Below, one piece after another: positions 27,380 through 39,603 of a stretch of DNA of 64,000 nucleotides. The number at the start of each line of letters is the position of its first letter. Within the stretch, counting starts at the first letter, position 1. Below the pieces are notes generated by a model, which saw nothing but the letters and a program-made list of their open reading frames with translations, was not told the origin of the DNA and searched no databases. The translations under genes were made by a program, and so were the position numbers. The DNA comes from Luteimonas endophytica (lineage in GTDB: Bacteria; Pseudomonadota; Gammaproteobacteria; Xanthomonadales; Xanthomonadaceae): the NCBI RefSeq assembly GCF_029887875.1, contig NZ_JARXRM010000016.1, positions 43,430 to 107,429 on the forward strand, in the 5' to 3' direction.

Positions 27380-28225
27380 TCAGGCCGCGCCCAGGAAATC
27401 CCCGATCGCCGCGGCCACCGCCGCCGGGTCCTCCATGTGCAGGTGATGGGTGCCCTGCACCACCACCAGTTCGCCCCGCGGCAGTAGCCGCACGCGCCGG
27501 CTGCGTTCCGGTTCGGGCAGGTACGGCTGCGGCGGGTCGGCGTAGATCACCCGGGTTGGGCAGGCGATGCCGGCCACCAGGTCGTCGACCTGGGCATCGG
27601 TCATGCGCACCATGGTCGGCAGGGTCAGGCGCGGGTCGCTGCTCCAGCGCCAGCCGCCCTCGACCGCCTCCAGCCCGCGCTCCACCAGCAGCCGCGCGAC
27701 CGGCTCGCTGAGGCCGTTGGCCTGCATGCGCGCGCGGACCGCCGGCTCCGGGTCGGGGAACAGGCGCAGCCGCTTGCCGCGCAGCGCACGGGCGGCGGCG
27801 ACCGCCTCGCGCAGCCGCGCCGCGGTGCGCGCCGGATCCTCCGGCAACGCCCCCAGCGCCTCGATCGCCAGCAGCCGCTCGATCCGGCGCGGCGCGGCGG
27901 CGGCCACCAGGCTGGCGATCCCCGCCCCCATCGAATGCCCGAGCAGCGCGAAACGTTCCCAGCCCAGCGCGTCGGCGATGTCGAGCACGCTGTGCAGCGC
28001 CCCGGCGAAGGAATAGTCCGAACCCGGCGGCAGGTGCGCGCTGCGGCCATGGCCGGGCAGGTCCGGCGCCACCAGGTCGAGGTGCGCCAGCCACGGCGCC
28101 AGCGGCAGGAAGCTGGCGGCGTTGTCGAGCCAGCCGTGCAGCGCCAGCACCCGCGGCGCGCCGGCATTGCCGCTGCGCAACCCGGCGATGCGGACCCCGG
28201 GACCGTCGAGCGCGAACTCGTGCAT
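27380..28225 (-). CDS. Alpha/beta hydrolase
   Basis: A 281-residue alpha/beta-fold hydrolase. The oxyanion region LHGWLDNAASF, the nucleophile elbow GHSMGAG (Ser near residue 96) and the catalytic His in GTHHLHMEDP are all present. No signal peptide is seen. Its start overlaps the stop of hemH by one base, so the two are co-transcribed. The closest general type is the esterase group related to serine hydrolase-like proteins. The substrate cannot be named. Confidence 0.9.
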   Translation of the reverse strand: MHEFALDGPGVRIAGLRSGNAGAPRVLALHGWLDNAASFLPLAPWLAHLDLVAPDLPGHGRSAHLPPGSDYSFAGALHSVLDIADALGWERFALLGHSMGAGIASLVAAAAPRRIERLLAIEALGALPEDPARTAARLREAVAAARALRGKRLRLFPDPEPAVRARMQANGLSEPVARLLVERGLEAVEGGWRWSSDPRLTLPTMVRMTDAQVDDLVAGIACPTRVIYADPPQPYLPEPERSRRVRLLPRGELVVVQGTHHLHMEDPAAVAAAIGDFLGAA

Positions 28226-29211
28226 CAGGCGCCGAGGGCCCGCCGCGCCAGGCGCGCCAGCGCCTCGGCGTGTTCGGGCGCGTCGTTGAGGCATGGAATG
28301 TAGTGCAGCGCCTCGCCGCCATGCTCGCGGAACAGTTCGGCGTTCTGCAGCGCGATCTCCTCCAGGGTCTCGAGGCAGTCGACCGCGAAACCGGGGCAGA
28401 CCACGTCGATGCGCTTCAGCCCCTGCCCGGCCAGCGCGCGCAGGGTGTGGTCGGTGTAGGGCTGCAGCCAGGGTTCGCGGCCGAAGCGCGACTGGAAGGT
28501 GAGCCGCCACTGGTCGTCTTCCAGGCCCAGGGCCGCGGCGATCGCGGCGACGCTGGCGCGGCACTGCGCCTGATAGGGGTCGCCGGCGTCCACCAGCCGC
28601 TGCGGGATCCCGTGGAACGAGAACAGCAGCAGCTCGCCGCTGCCGTGCGCATCGCGGTAGCCGCGTATCGAACCGGCCACCGCCGCGACCCAGCCCGCAT
28701 CGAGGTGGTAGTCCTGCACCACCTGCACCTCGATCCCCTCGACCGCCGCCGCCACGTCGACCACCGAAGCGGTGGTGGTGGTGGAGTACTGGGGATACAG
28801 CGGCAGCACCAGCGCCCGGCGGACGCCGCCGTCGCGCAGCGAGCGCAGGGCGGCGCCCAGCGCCGGTGCGCCGTAGCGCATCGCGTGAGCCACGCGCAGT
28901 TCCGGCAGGCGCTGCTGCAGCGCCCGCGCCAGGCGCTCGGTATGCACCGCCAGCGGCGAGCCGCCTTCCATCCAGATCCCGGCGTACAGCTTCGCCACCC
29001 GCGGCGAGCGCAGCGGCAGGATCACGAAGTGCAGCAGCGGGCACCACAGCCAGCGGGTCAGCGCCACCACCCGGTAATCGTGCAGGAACTCGGCCAGGTA
29101 GCGGCGCACCGCGGCGGCGGTCGGCGCGGCCGGGGTGCCGAGATTGACGACCAGCAGCGCGGTGTCGCGGATATCGCCCGCATCGGGGGGGACTGGACTG
29201 GCCATCGGCAT
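28225..29211 (-). CDS. hemH: Ferrochelatase HemH
   Basis: A 328-residue enzyme that inserts ferrous iron into protoporphyrin IX, the last step of haem synthesis. The catalytic-His motif [17 protein letters not shown] and the signature [15 protein letters not shown] are present, with the N-terminal [12 protein letters not shown]. The length is normal. The downstream hydrolase gene overlaps by one base. Confidence 0.97.
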   Translation of the reverse strand: MPMASPVPPDAGDIRDTALLVVNLGTPAAPTAAAVRRYLAEFLHDYRVVALTRWLWCPLLHFVILPLRSPRVAKLYAGIWMEGGSPLAVHTERLARALQQRLPELRVAHAMRYGAPALGAALRSLRDGGVRRALVLPLYPQYSTTTTASVVDVAAAVEGIEVQVVQDYHLDAGWVAAVAGSIRGYRDAHGSGELLLFSFHGIPQRLVDAGDPYQAQCRASVAAIAAALGLEDDQWRLTFQSRFGREPWLQPYTDHTLRALAGQGLKRIDVVCPGFAVDCLETLEEIALQNAELFREHGGEALHYIPCLNDAPEHAEALARLARRALGA

Positions 29212-29349
29212 AGGATGACAGGCCGGTGCCGCCGCCGACAGCGGCCGCGGCTCACCGCCGATTCATCGCCGCGGCCCTAGCCTGAACTTTGTTGCGCCTG
29301 GCGCGGTCTGCCTGCCTGCTCGCGCTTCACCCTTTGCCCGGAGTCCCGC

Positions 29350-30249
29350 ATGTCCCAGCCCCGCCGCCGTCCTTCCGCCCCGCGCCTGGTCCTGATCGGT
29401 GCCGCGCTGGCGCTGTCGCTCGCCGCCACCGGCACCGCGCTCGCCGGACCCGAGGAAGACGCCCGCGCGCACAACGCGGTGCGGGTGCTGACCGAGATCC
29501 AGGCGATCCCCGAGAGCGCCATCCCCGACAAGCTGCTCGACGAGGCCCGGGCGATCGTGGTGGTACCCGACACGATCAAGGCCGGGCTGGTGCTCGGCGG
29601 CCGCCGCGGCCACGGCCTGATGGCGGTGAAGAGCCCCGACGGCACCTGGTCGCAGCCGAGCTTCGTCACCCTCACCGGCGGCAGCATCGGTTTCCAGGTC
29701 GGGGTGCAGTCCGCCGACGTGGTGTTGGTGTTCCGCAACGATCGCAGCCTGGAATCGGTGGTCAACGGCAAGTTCACCCTCGGCGCCGACGCCGGGGTCG
29801 CCGCCGGCCCCCTGGGCCGCAACGCGTCCACCGCCACCGACGGCCAGCTCAAGGCCGAGATCTGGTCGTGGTCGCGGGCCCGCGGGCTGTTCGCCGGGGT
29901 GGCGCTGGATGGTGCCGTGCTGAGCATCGACGACGATGCCAACCAGGCGGTCTACGGCCAGGGCACCACCCCGCGGATGATCTTCGAGGGTCGCGCCGGG
30001 CAGGCGCCGTCGAATGCGGTGGTGGACTTCCGCGACCGGCTCGAGGAGGCCACCGCGATCGCCCGCGCCAATCGCGGCACCGCGACCGCGCCGGCCGCGG
30101 TGGCGCACGCATCGGCAGCGGTCACCGTTCCAGCAGGCACCCAGGCGCTGCCGCAGCCGCCAGCGGACGCCGCGGCGCCGATGCCGCAGCCGTTCGAGCC
30201 GGTCGCCGAGGGCGAGATCCGCAGCGAGCCGCTCGACGACACGCCCTGA
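29350..30249 (+). CDS. SYLF (Ysc84) lipid-binding domain protein
   Basis: A 299-residue exported protein. An N-terminal signal peptide of about 32 residues ends in Ala-Leu-Ala. The SYLF domain follows at about 45-230, with LLDEARAIVVVPDTIKAGLVLGG and GVALDGAVLSIDDDANQAVYG. The C-terminal tail is Ala/Pro-rich. The fold binds lipids in other systems, while its periplasmic role in bacteria is unclear. It lies upstream of, but 90 bases apart from, the tat operon. Confidence 0.88.
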   Translation: MSQPRRRPSAPRLVLIGAALALSLAATGTALAGPEEDARAHNAVRVLTEIQAIPESAIPDKLLDEARAIVVVPDTIKAGLVLGGRRGHGLMAVKSPDGTWSQPSFVTLTGGSIGFQVGVQSADVVLVFRNDRSLESVVNGKFTLGADAGVAAGPLGRNASTATDGQLKAEIWSWSRARGLFAGVALDGAVLSIDDDANQAVYGQGTTPRMIFEGRAGQAPSNAVVDFRDRLEEATAIARANRGTATAPAAVAHASAAVTVPAGTQALPQPPADAAAPMPQPFEPVAEGEIRSEPLDDTP

Positions 30250-30341
30250 TCGCCGTCGCCTGCGCATTCATCCCGGGCGGGCCGGCACCGCGCCGACCGG
30301 CTGCGGTATCCTGATCGCTTCCTCCTCTTCTTGGGCACCCC

Positions 30342-30578
30342 ATGGGCAGTTTCAGCATCTGGCATTGGCTCATCGTGCTGGTGGTCGTGCTGCTGGTGTT
30401 CGGCACCAAGCGCCTGCGCGGCGCCGGGCGCGATCTGGGCGAGGCGATCAAGGGCTTCAAGAAGGGCGTGAGCGACGCCGACGCCGATCGTCCGGCCGCG
30501 CGCCTGGAGGACCAGGCCCGCAGCGACGACGCCGCCACCCGCGACACCCAGCGCGACGACGACAAGACCGCACGCTGA
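30342..30578 (+). CDS. tatA: Twin-arginine translocase subunit TatA
   Basis: A 78-residue protein with one N-terminal membrane helix ([20 protein letters not shown]), the FGTKRLR hinge and an amphipathic helix ([13 protein letters not shown]), then an acidic tail. TatA oligomers form the pore-like assembly for folded protein export. First gene of tatABC. Confidence 0.97.
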   Translation: MGSFSIWHWLIVLVVVLLVFGTKRLRGAGRDLGEAIKGFKKGVSDADADRPAARLEDQARSDDAATRDTQRDDDKTAR

Positions 30579-30602
30579 CGCCGCTGCGCGGCGCCGCATC
30601 GC

Positions 30603-31064
30603 ATGTTCGACATCGGCTTCAGCGAGCTGTTCCTGATCGCGGTCGTCGCCCTGGTGGTGCTCGGGCCCGAGCGCCTGCCCAGGGCGGCGCGCTTCGCCGG
30701 GCTGTGGGTGCGCCGGGCGCGCGCCCAGTGGCATTCGGTGAGGTCGGAACTGGAGCGCGAACTGGCCGCCGAGGAGCTCAAGCGCAGCCTGCACGACGCC
30801 GAGGACGCGATGCGCGAGGTCGACGGCTCGGTGCGCGATGCGCGCGAGCGGATGCGCAGCGAGGTCGACGCGGTGCGCGACTCGGTGCGCGAGACCGCGC
30901 GCGAGGTCGAAGCCGGGATGGGCCGCCGCGGAAGGTCGGGCGAGGACCAGGAGGCGGGCGCGCAGGATGCGGCCGCGCCGGCCCTGCCCGCTACCGACCA
31001 ACCGCAGCCGCCGCCCGCGCCGGCCCCGGCGCCTCCGGAGGACGACGATGCCGCGCGACGCTGA
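30603..31064 (+). CDS. tatB: Twin-arginine translocase subunit TatB
   Basis: A 153-residue protein with an N-terminal helix (MFDIGFSELFLIAVVALVVLG), the GPERLP hinge, a long charged amphipathic region and an Ala/Pro-rich tail. TatB forms the substrate receptor with TatC. Its 3' end overlaps the tatC start by 17 bases. Confidence 0.97.
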   Translation: MFDIGFSELFLIAVVALVVLGPERLPRAARFAGLWVRRARAQWHSVRSELERELAAEELKRSLHDAEDAMREVDGSVRDARERMRSEVDAVRDSVRETAREVEAGMGRRGRSGEDQEAGAQDAAAPALPATDQPQPPPAPAPAPPEDDDAARR

Positions 31065-31818
31065 GAGCGCCGTCGACAGCAGCCTGATCGACCACCTGGT
31101 CGAGCTGCGCTCGCGGCTGATGCGCGCGCTCGCCGGCGTGGTGCTGGTGCTGCTGGCGCTGCTGCCGTTCGCCAACCGCCTCTACGGGCTGCTGGCGCAA
31201 CCGCTGCTGGACAAGCTGCCGGAGGGCGCGCACCTGATCGCCGTGGAGGTGGCCTCGCCGTTCTTCGCGCCGCTGAAGCTGGCGTTCTTCGTGGCGGTGA
31301 TCTCGACCATGCCCTGGCTGCTCTACCAGGCCTGGGCGTTCGTGGCGCCGGGCCTGTACCGGCGCGAGAAGAAGCTGGCGCTTCCGCTGCTGGTGTCGGC
31401 GGTGGCGCTGTTCTACATCGGCTGCGCGTTCGCGTTCTTCCTGGTGCTGCCGGCGGTGTTCGGCTTCCTCACCAGCGTCACCCCGGACGGGGTGGCGATG
31501 ATGACCGACATCCACGCCTACCTGAACTTCGTGCTGGTGATCTTCCTCGCCTTCGGCCTGAGCTTCGAGCTGCCGGTGGCGCTGGTGATCCTGACCCTGC
31601 TCGGCTGGGTGACGCCGACGCAGCTGCGCGAGTGGCGCGGCTACGCCATCGTCGGGGTGTTCGTGCTGGCGGCGGTGATCACCCCGCCGGACGTGATCTC
31701 GCAGCTGATGCTGGCGATCCCGATGTGCCTGCTGTACGAGGCCGGCATCGTCGCGGCGCGGTTGCTGGCGCCCAAATCGCAGGGCCGCGACGACGAGGCC
31801 GACCGGCCGGCCACATGA
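31048..31818 (+). CDS. tatC: Twin-arginine translocase subunit TatC
   Basis: A 256-residue membrane protein with six helices. Family phrases include LIDHLVELRSRLMRAL, LYQAWAFVAPGLYRREK and ITPPDVISQLMLAIPM. It recognises twin-arginine signal peptides. The ATG at 31048 lies inside the end of tatB, so translation is coupled. Its end overlaps the start of the RDD gene by four bases. Confidence 0.97.
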   Translation: MPRDAESAVDSSLIDHLVELRSRLMRALAGVVLVLLALLPFANRLYGLLAQPLLDKLPEGAHLIAVEVASPFFAPLKLAFFVAVISTMPWLLYQAWAFVAPGLYRREKKLALPLLVSAVALFYIGCAFAFFLVLPAVFGFLTSVTPDGVAMMTDIHAYLNFVLVIFLAFGLSFELPVALVILTLLGWVTPTQLREWRGYAIVGVFVLAAVITPPDVISQLMLAIPMCLLYEAGIVAARLLAPKSQGRDDEADRPAT

Positions 31819-32501
31819 CCGCGGCGGGCTTCTGGCGGCGCTACGCCGCCTGGTCGCTGGACGCGGCGCTGCTGGCGTTGCCGGTGCTGCTGCTGGGCGC
31901 TGCGCGGCTGCGCGAAGGCGGCGCGCGCATCGCCGCTGGGTACGCGGAACTGGTCGACACCGTCGCCGCGGCGCTGCTCGCGCTGGTGTCGACGAGCGGC
32001 TCGCCGCTGGTCGCGGCGCTGGCCGCCAGCCGCGATCCGCGCCTGCGGGAAGCGGCCGCGGCGCTGCTCGACGCGGTGGCCGCGACGGCGTTGCCGCCGC
32101 TGGCGGCGTTCGCGGCGCTGGCGCTGCTCTATCACGTCGGCGCCGAGGCCTCGCCGCACCAGGCGACCTTGGGCAAGCGCGCGCTGGGCCTGCGGGTGGG
32201 CGGCAGCGACGGCCGCCGGCTCGCCCCGGCGCGCGCGCTGGCGCGTCATCTGGCCGGCGCGCTGTCGTGGCTCAGCGGCAATCTCGGCCACGCGCTCGCG
32301 GCGCTGCCACCGGAGCGGCGCGCGCTGCACGACCGGATCGCCGGCGCGCACGTGCTGCAGGACGGCACGAAGGCGCTGCCGGCGTGGGCGCGCGCCTGGA
32401 TCGCGGCGCAGGCGCTGGCGGGCGCGGCGGCGGCGCTGTGGCTGCTGGCGGCGATGCAGTCGCAGCTGCAGCTCGCGCTGCAGCGCGCACTCGGCGGCTG
32501 A
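31815..32501 (+). CDS. RDD-family membrane protein
   Basis: A 228-residue protein with three to four membrane segments. It begins with GFWRRYAAWSLDAALLALPVL, the Arg-Asp-type start of RDD proteins, and contains QATLGKRALGLRV near residue 117. The role of the family is uncertain; some members are linked to ion transport. It overlaps tatC by four bases (ATGA), so it belongs to the tat transcript here. Confidence 0.85.
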   Translation: MTAAGFWRRYAAWSLDAALLALPVLLLGAARLREGGARIAAGYAELVDTVAAALLALVSTSGSPLVAALAASRDPRLREAAAALLDAVAATALPPLAAFAALALLYHVGAEASPHQATLGKRALGLRVGGSDGRRLAPARALARHLAGALSWLSGNLGHALAALPPERRALHDRIAGAHVLQDGTKALPAWARAWIAAQALAGAAAALWLLAAMQSQLQLALQRALGG

Positions 32502-32507
32502 ACCGCC

Positions 32508-33380
32508 TCAGACCTCGATGCCGGAAGGCGGCGGTGCCGCCATTGTCGGCGCCGCGCCATCCGCCGGCGCCAGCATCTTCTGCCAGGCGCGGTAGGACGC
32601 GCCCAGCATCACCGGCATCAGCACCGCCATCATCAGGATCTGGGCGACGAACTGCATCGCCAGCGGGCCGGCGGCCAGGCGCGCGACCACCGCCACCAGC
32701 TGCGCACCCACGCTGACCAGGAACACGATGACGATCAGCAGCACGAAGAACAGGATCATCGCCGGCACGTTGCGGATGCACGCCGCGAAGCTGCGCTTCA
32801 TCGATTCCAGCGCGCCGCGCCCCTCGAACATGATCTGCGGGGTGGCGACGAAGGTGAAGAAATAGGTCAACACGCCGAGCACGAACGCCAGCAGCATCCA
32901 CAGCAGGAACCGGCCGATCGGCAGGTTCTCGAACATCGCCGGATCGGGGTTGGCCTGGCCTTCGGCCTGCTCGAGCACGGCGATCGCCTCCTGCAGCTGG
33001 GTCGGCCCCACCATCACCACCAGCAGCAGCACCGCGAGCACCGCCATCGCCACCTGCGGCAGCAGCAGCGCCACCAGGCGCGGCGCGCGGCCCCCGGAGA
33101 ACCCGTGCAGCAGGTGAGCGGGCACCGCCTGGCGCCCGGCATCGACCTCGCCGACCGCATGGACGAAGCCGCCCATCAGCACCGGCCCCAAGATCACCAG
33201 CACCAGCTGGAACGCCATGAAGGCGCCGAGCTGCTCGCCGAACAGCAGCGGCAGCGCGGTCAGGAAGCCGAAGATCGCGCCCAGCAGCCCGAGCCCGAGC
33301 GGCGACCTGCGCAGCAATCCGAAACCGGCCAACAGCCATTCCGCGCCGTCACCGATCGATACCTTCCTCACCTGCGTCAT
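32508..33380 (-). CDS. BPSS1780-family inner-membrane protein
   Basis: A 290-residue protein with about six membrane helices, starting MTQVRKVSIGDGAEWLLAGF, a start typical of the BPSS1780 family of unknown function. The ATG at 33380 follows GGGGACAG. The frame upstream stays open into the amidotransferase gene, so a 541-residue fused product is formally possible. The separate start is preferred because it has its own ribosome site. Confidence 0.8.
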   Translation of the reverse strand: MTQVRKVSIGDGAEWLLAGFGLLRRSPLGLGLLGAIFGFLTALPLLFGEQLGAFMAFQLVLVILGPVLMGGFVHAVGEVDAGRQAVPAHLLHGFSGGRAPRLVALLLPQVAMAVLAVLLLVVMVGPTQLQEAIAVLEQAEGQANPDPAMFENLPIGRFLLWMLLAFVLGVLTYFFTFVATPQIMFEGRGALESMKRSFAACIRNVPAMILFFVLLIVIVFLVSVGAQLVAVVARLAAGPLAMQFVAQILMMAVLMPVMLGASYRAWQKMLAPADGAAPTMAAPPPSGIEV

Positions 33381-33382
33381 GG

Positions 33383-34133
33383 TCACTGTCCCCGATGGCC
33401 CGCCGACAGTGTACGCGCCCGCCGCGCGAAACGCCGCAGCGCGCGGCGTGCGTGCGGGGCCGCGCGCACGCCGCGCGCCAGCGCCTCCGGGTCCGCGCCC
33501 TCCGCGCAGCTGTTCGGCGCGGGCGCGGATGTAGCCGCGCATGTGCGTGGCGCTGAACTCCGGATGGAACTGCACGCCCCAGGCGTGGCCGCGCCAGCGG
33601 AACGCATGGCAGCCGTCGTGCCGCGATGCCGCCAGCAGCACCGCGCCGGGCGGCGGCCGCAGCACGCTCTGCAGATGCGTGACCTGGGCGGCGAAGCGCG
33701 CCGGCAGGGTCGCGAACAGCGGGTCGCCGGCGCTCGCCGGCGCGCGGGCCACCTCGACGGTACCCATCTCGCGGCCGCGCGGGTGGTCGCCGACCTCGCC
33801 GCCGAGCGCGTGCGCCAGCAGCTGGTGGCCGTAGCAGATCCCGAGCAGCGGCAGCCCGCCATGCGCCGCCTCGTGCAGCCAGCCGGCGGTGCGCTCGCTC
33901 CAGCCGAGGCGCTCGGTGACCATCGCCGCAGAGCCGCTGACGATGGCGCCGGCGAAGCCCGCTGGCGGCGGCAGCGGCGCCCCGGCCTCGACGTCGACCA
34001 CCACCGCGTCGCGGCGCCCGAGCCCGGCGGCGACGCGGATCCAGTGGCCGAACCCGCCGTGCCGGCGCAGCGGTTCGACCGGGCGGCCGGCGACCACGAT
34101 CAGCAGCGGGCGAGGTTCGGTGGAGACGCTCAT
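33383..34133 (-). CDS. Class I glutamine amidotransferase-like protein, apparent frameshift
   Basis: A GMP-synthase-type glutamine amidotransferase domain. The nucleophile motif GICYGHQLLAHALGG has its Cys near residue 99, and GVQFHPEFS supplies the His/Glu. The first frame runs through RARAEQLR and then changes to low-quality Gly/Arg sequence. A different frame continues as AEGADPEALARGVR and reaches a stop at 33383, just before the next gene. A one-base gain or two-base loss near 33500-33508 would explain this. The catalytic part is intact, so activity may persist. Sequencing error is the main alternative. Confidence 0.65.
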
Positions 34134-34146
34134 CCGGCCGCGCCCC

Positions 34147-35946
<1,800 letters not shown>

Positions 35947-36047
35947 GGCGGACTCGCGGCTGCGGAGGGAGCCGGGCCCCGCCGCGCCGGGCGGCGCGGA
36001 CCCGGCCGCTATACTAGCGCGCCGTGTCTGCGAGCCGGATACCGACG

Positions 36048-36956
36048 ATGAGCGGTCCCACCTTCCAGGAACTGATCCAGGGCCTCAATGCCTACTGGGG
36101 CGAGCGCGGCTGCGTGCTGATCCAGCCGCTGGACCTGGAGGTCGGCGCCGGCACCTTCCACCCCGCCACGTTCCTGCGCGCGCTGGGCCCGGAGCCGTGG
36201 AACGCCGCCTACGTGCAGCCCTGCCGCCGCCCCACCGACGGCCGCTATGGCGAGAACCCCAACCGCCTGCAGCGCTACTACCAGTACCAGGTGGCGCTCA
36301 AGCCCAGCCCGGACGACATCGTCGAGCGCTATTTCGGCTCGCTCCAGGCGCTCGGCGTCGATCCGCTGGTGCACGACCTGCGCCTGGTCGAGGACAACTG
36401 GGAATCGCCGACGCTCGGCGCCTGGGGGCTGGGCTGGGAGGTCTGGCTCAACGGCATGGAGGTGACCCAGTTCACCTATTTCCAGCAGGCCGGCGGCCTG
36501 GAGTGCAGGCCGGTGCTGGGCGAGATCACCTACGGGCTCGAGCGGCTGTGCATGTACCTGCAGAACGTCGACGACGTCTTCGACCTGGTCTGGACCCACG
36601 GCCCGGACGGGGTGCCGGTGACCTACCGCGACGTCTACCACCAGAACGAGGTCGAGCAGAGCGCCTACAACTTCGAAGTGGCCGACGTACCGGAACTGTT
36701 CCACCGCTTCGACGCCTGCGAGGCCGAGGCCCTGAAGCTGGTCGGGCTCGACCTGCCGCTGCCCGCCTACGAGCAGGTCTGCAAGGCCTCGCACTGCTTC
36801 AACCTGCTCGACGCGCGCCGCGCGATCGCCGTGACCGAGCGCCAGCGCTTCATCCTGCGGGTGCGGCGGCTGTCGCAGGCGGTGGCCGGCAGCTACCACG
36901 CGCAGCGCGAGAAGCTAGGGTTCCCGGGGCTGAAGCGCGAGGCCGAGGCGGCATGA
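36048..36956 (+). CDS. glyQ: Glycyl-tRNA synthetase alpha subunit
   Basis: About 302 residues. The catalytic alpha subunit of the tetrameric bacterial glycyl-tRNA synthetase. Family phrases such as [24 protein letters not shown] and [22 protein letters not shown] sequence are nearly unchanged. An in-frame GTG at 36024 would add eight residues. The ATG is preferred because it gives the usual short start before TFQELI. The stop overlaps the next start as ATGA. Confidence 0.97.
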   Translation: MSGPTFQELIQGLNAYWGERGCVLIQPLDLEVGAGTFHPATFLRALGPEPWNAAYVQPCRRPTDGRYGENPNRLQRYYQYQVALKPSPDDIVERYFGSLQALGVDPLVHDLRLVEDNWESPTLGAWGLGWEVWLNGMEVTQFTYFQQAGGLECRPVLGEITYGLERLCMYLQNVDDVFDLVWTHGPDGVPVTYRDVYHQNEVEQSAYNFEVADVPELFHRFDACEAEALKLVGLDLPLPAYEQVCKASHCFNLLDARRAIAVTERQRFILRVRRLSQAVAGSYHAQREKLGFPGLKREAEAA

Positions 36957-37165
36957 GCACGGTTGGCGGCGATTTCGCGCCATATGGCCTGGTCGCGTTC
37001 CTGTTCGGCGTGTTCTGCGCGTACTGGGCCCAGGAAACCGGCCGCAGCGCCTGGCTCTGGTTTTTCCTCGGCCTGCTGCTGCCGCCGATCGCGGGCATCG
37101 CGCTGCTGTCCAAGAACGCGGTCCGCCTCGAACGCCTCGCTCGAACGCTGAAGGACAAGGCATGA
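36953..37165 (+). CDS. Small membrane protein between glyQ and glyS
   Basis: A 70-residue protein with two hydrophobic helices (about 10-24 and 33-52) separated by the polar linker AQETGRSAW, and a basic C-terminal tail. It overlaps glyQ by four bases at its start and glyS by four bases at its end, both as ATGA, so its translation is coupled to both synthetase subunits. No function is recognised. A related short membrane protein is not part of the enzyme in well-studied bacteria. Confidence 0.8.
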   Translation: MSTVGGDFAPYGLVAFLFGVFCAYWAQETGRSAWLWFFLGLLLPPIAGIALLSKNAVRLERLARTLKDKA

Positions 37166-39354
37166 CCCGGCTTGCACCCCTGCTCATCGAACTCGGAACC
37201 GAGGAACTGCCGGTCAAGGCGCTTCCGGGACTGGCACGCGCGTTGTTCGACGGCGTGGTCGAGGGGCTGGGCCGGCACGGGATCGCGGTCGAGCCCGGCG
37301 CGGCACGGCCGCTGTACACGCCGCGACGGCTGGCGGTGCTGCTGCCGCGGGTCGGCGTGCGCCAATCCGAGCAGCGTTCCGAGGTGCTCGGCCCCTACCT
37401 CAACATCGCCCTGGACGCGGACGGCCAGCCGACCCGCGCGCTGCAGGGTTTCGCCGCCAAGGCCGGCGTCGACTGGTCCGCGCTCGAGCGCACCACCGAT
37501 CAGAAGGGCGAGCGCTTCGTCCATCGCGCGGTGAAGCCGGGCGCCGATACCGCCACGCTGCTGCCGGAGATCCTCGGCGAAGCGCTGGCGGCGATGCCGG
37601 TGCCCAAGCCGATGCGCTGGGGCGACCATGCGCACGCCTTCGCCCGCCCGGTGCACTGGCTGGTGATGCTGATGGGCGAGGACGTGGTCGACGGCGAAGC
37701 GTTCGGCGTCGGCGCCGACCGCATGAGCCGCGGCCATCGCTTCATGCACGATCGCACGGTCTGGATCGCACGCCCCGAGGACTACATAGACGCTCTGCGC
37801 GGCGCCCGCGTGCTGGTCGACCCGGAGGAACGCCGCGCGCGCATCGTCGAGGAGGTCACGCGCGCCGCGCACGCCGCCGGCGGCGCCGCACGGATCGAGC
37901 CGGGCAACCTGGAAGAGGTCAACTGCCTGGTGGAGTGGCCTGAGGCGGTGACCTGCTCGTTCGAGCCCGAGTACCTCGCCGTGCCGCAGGAGGCGCTGGT
38001 CGCCACCATGGAGGCGAACCAGAAGTTCTTCCCCGTGCTGGGGCCCGACGGGCGCCTGCGCGAGCACTTCGTCGGCATCGCCAACATCCTCTCCAGGGAC
38101 CAGGCCGAGGTGCGCAAGGGCTACGAGCGGGTGATCCGCCCGCGCTTCGCCGACGCGCGCTTCTTCTTCGTCGAGGACATGAAGCAGGGCATGGCGTCGA
38201 TGAACGCCGGGCTGCGCAACGTCACCTACCAGCAGAAGCTCGGCAGCGTCGCCGACAAGGTGGCGCGGGTCGCCGCGCTGGCCGAGGCGGTCGCCGCCCG
38301 GGTCGGCGTCGACCCGGCGCTGGCGCGGCGCGCGGCGGAACTGTCCAAGGCCGACCTGCAGTCGCGCATGGTCGGCGAGTTCCCGGAACTGCAGGGGATC
38401 GCCGGGCGCTACTACGCCAGCCAGGACCCGGCGCTCGACGGCCTGCCGCACGAGGAGCGGCTTGCGGTGGCCAACGCCATCGACGAGGCCTACCGGCCGC
38501 GCCAGGCCGGCGACGACATCGCCCTGTCCGGCCTCGGCAAGGTGCTGGCGATCGCCGAACGCCTCGACACCCTGGCCGGCGGCTTCGCCGCGGGGCTGAA
38601 GCCGACCGGCAACAAGGACCCGTTCGCGCTGCGGCGCAATGCGCTGGGGCTGGCGCGCACGGTGATCGAGAGCGGCTACGATCTGGACCTGGGCGAAATG
38701 CTCGCCGCCGCGGTGGACCGGGCGACGCGCGCGATCGCGATCGCCGGCGCCGCGGCGCAGCAGAAGCGCGCGGCGACAGAGGCCGGGCACTCGCGGCCGC
38801 CGCGACCTGGCGACGACACCGGATCGGACGCTGCACCGGCCGCCGACGAAATCTACGACTTCGTTCTGGACCGCCTGCGCGGCTACTACGCCGAGCGCGG
38901 CGTGCCGCCGCAGCACTTCGCCGCGGTGGCCGAGAAGCGGCCGCCGTCGCTGTACGACTTCGACCGGCGCATCGCCGCGATCGGCAGCTTCGCCGATCTG
39001 CCCGAGGCGACGGCGCTGGCGGCGGCCGACAAGCGCATCCGCAACATCCTGCGCAAGGCCGGCGACGACACCGCTGCGAGCATCGACCCGACGCTGCTGC
39101 GCGAGCCGGCCGAACGCGCCCTGGCCGAGGCGGTGGAGGCGGTCTATGCCGAAACCGGCGCCGCCCTGGCCAGCGGCGACTACGTCGACGCGCTCTCGCA
39201 CCTGGCACGGTTGCGGCCGCAGGTGGACGCGTTCTTCGACGCGGTGATGGTCAACGACGAGGACCCGGCGCTGCGCCGCAACCGCCTGGCGCTGCTGCGC
39301 CGCCTCGGCGACCGGCTCGGCAGCGTCGCCGCGATCGAACAGCTCTCGACCTGA
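37162..39354 (+). CDS. glyS: Glycyl-tRNA synthetase beta subunit
   Basis: A 730-residue beta subunit that binds tRNA. The start [22 protein letters not shown] and the middle sequence [18 protein letters not shown] are typical. Compared with the usual length of about 690 residues it carries a polar insertion near 532-557, rich in Arg, Pro and Asp. The C-terminal anticodon-binding region is present (NIPRKAG-like [11 protein letters not shown]). It is coupled to the upstream small gene by an ATGA overlap. Confidence 0.96.
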   Translation: MTRLAPLLIELGTEELPVKALPGLARALFDGVVEGLGRHGIAVEPGAARPLYTPRRLAVLLPRVGVRQSEQRSEVLGPYLNIALDADGQPTRALQGFAAKAGVDWSALERTTDQKGERFVHRAVKPGADTATLLPEILGEALAAMPVPKPMRWGDHAHAFARPVHWLVMLMGEDVVDGEAFGVGADRMSRGHRFMHDRTVWIARPEDYIDALRGARVLVDPEERRARIVEEVTRAAHAAGGAARIEPGNLEEVNCLVEWPEAVTCSFEPEYLAVPQEALVATMEANQKFFPVLGPDGRLREHFVGIANILSRDQAEVRKGYERVIRPRFADARFFFVEDMKQGMASMNAGLRNVTYQQKLGSVADKVARVAALAEAVAARVGVDPALARRAAELSKADLQSRMVGEFPELQGIAGRYYASQDPALDGLPHEERLAVANAIDEAYRPRQAGDDIALSGLGKVLAIAERLDTLAGGFAAGLKPTGNKDPFALRRNALGLARTVIESGYDLDLGEMLAAAVDRATRAIAIAGAAAQQKRAATEAGHSRPPRPGDDTGSDAAPAADEIYDFVLDRLRGYYAERGVPPQHFAAVAEKRPPSLYDFDRRIAAIGSFADLPEATALAAADKRIRNILRKAGDDTAASIDPTLLREPAERALAEAVEAVYAETGAALASGDYVDALSHLARLRPQVDAFFDAVMVNDEDPALRRNRLALLRRLGDRLGSVAAIEQLST

Positions 39355-39384
39355 GCCGCACGCTCACGCCGCCCCCTCGCGACA

Positions 39385-39525
39385 CGCGTGCCCGTGGGAA
39401 CGGTCCACGGCCGCGAAAGCCGCGGGCGTCGCCGGTCGCGGTGGCGCCAACCTCCGGCCGATCGCGCGGCCGTTCCGGACATGGCCAGGCACGCCTTCGC
39501 GTGCAGGGCACGCGGCCGCCGGCAC
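39385..39525 (-). repeat. Diverged copy of the ~110-bp palindromic intergenic element
   Basis: Read on the minus strand, the segment contains GTGCCCTGCACGCGAAGGCG near one end and CCCGCGGCTTTCGCGGCC near the other. These match the two arms of the elements at 53444 and 55372. The middle is diverged. It fills most of the 249-base gap between glyS and tamA. Confidence 0.5.
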
Positions 39526-39603
39526 CATGGACCGCGCTGCATCCGGCCGACGCGCATGGCCGGCGTTAATCGGTTCTTGACTCGCCTTGGGTATCCTCTT
39601 CCG

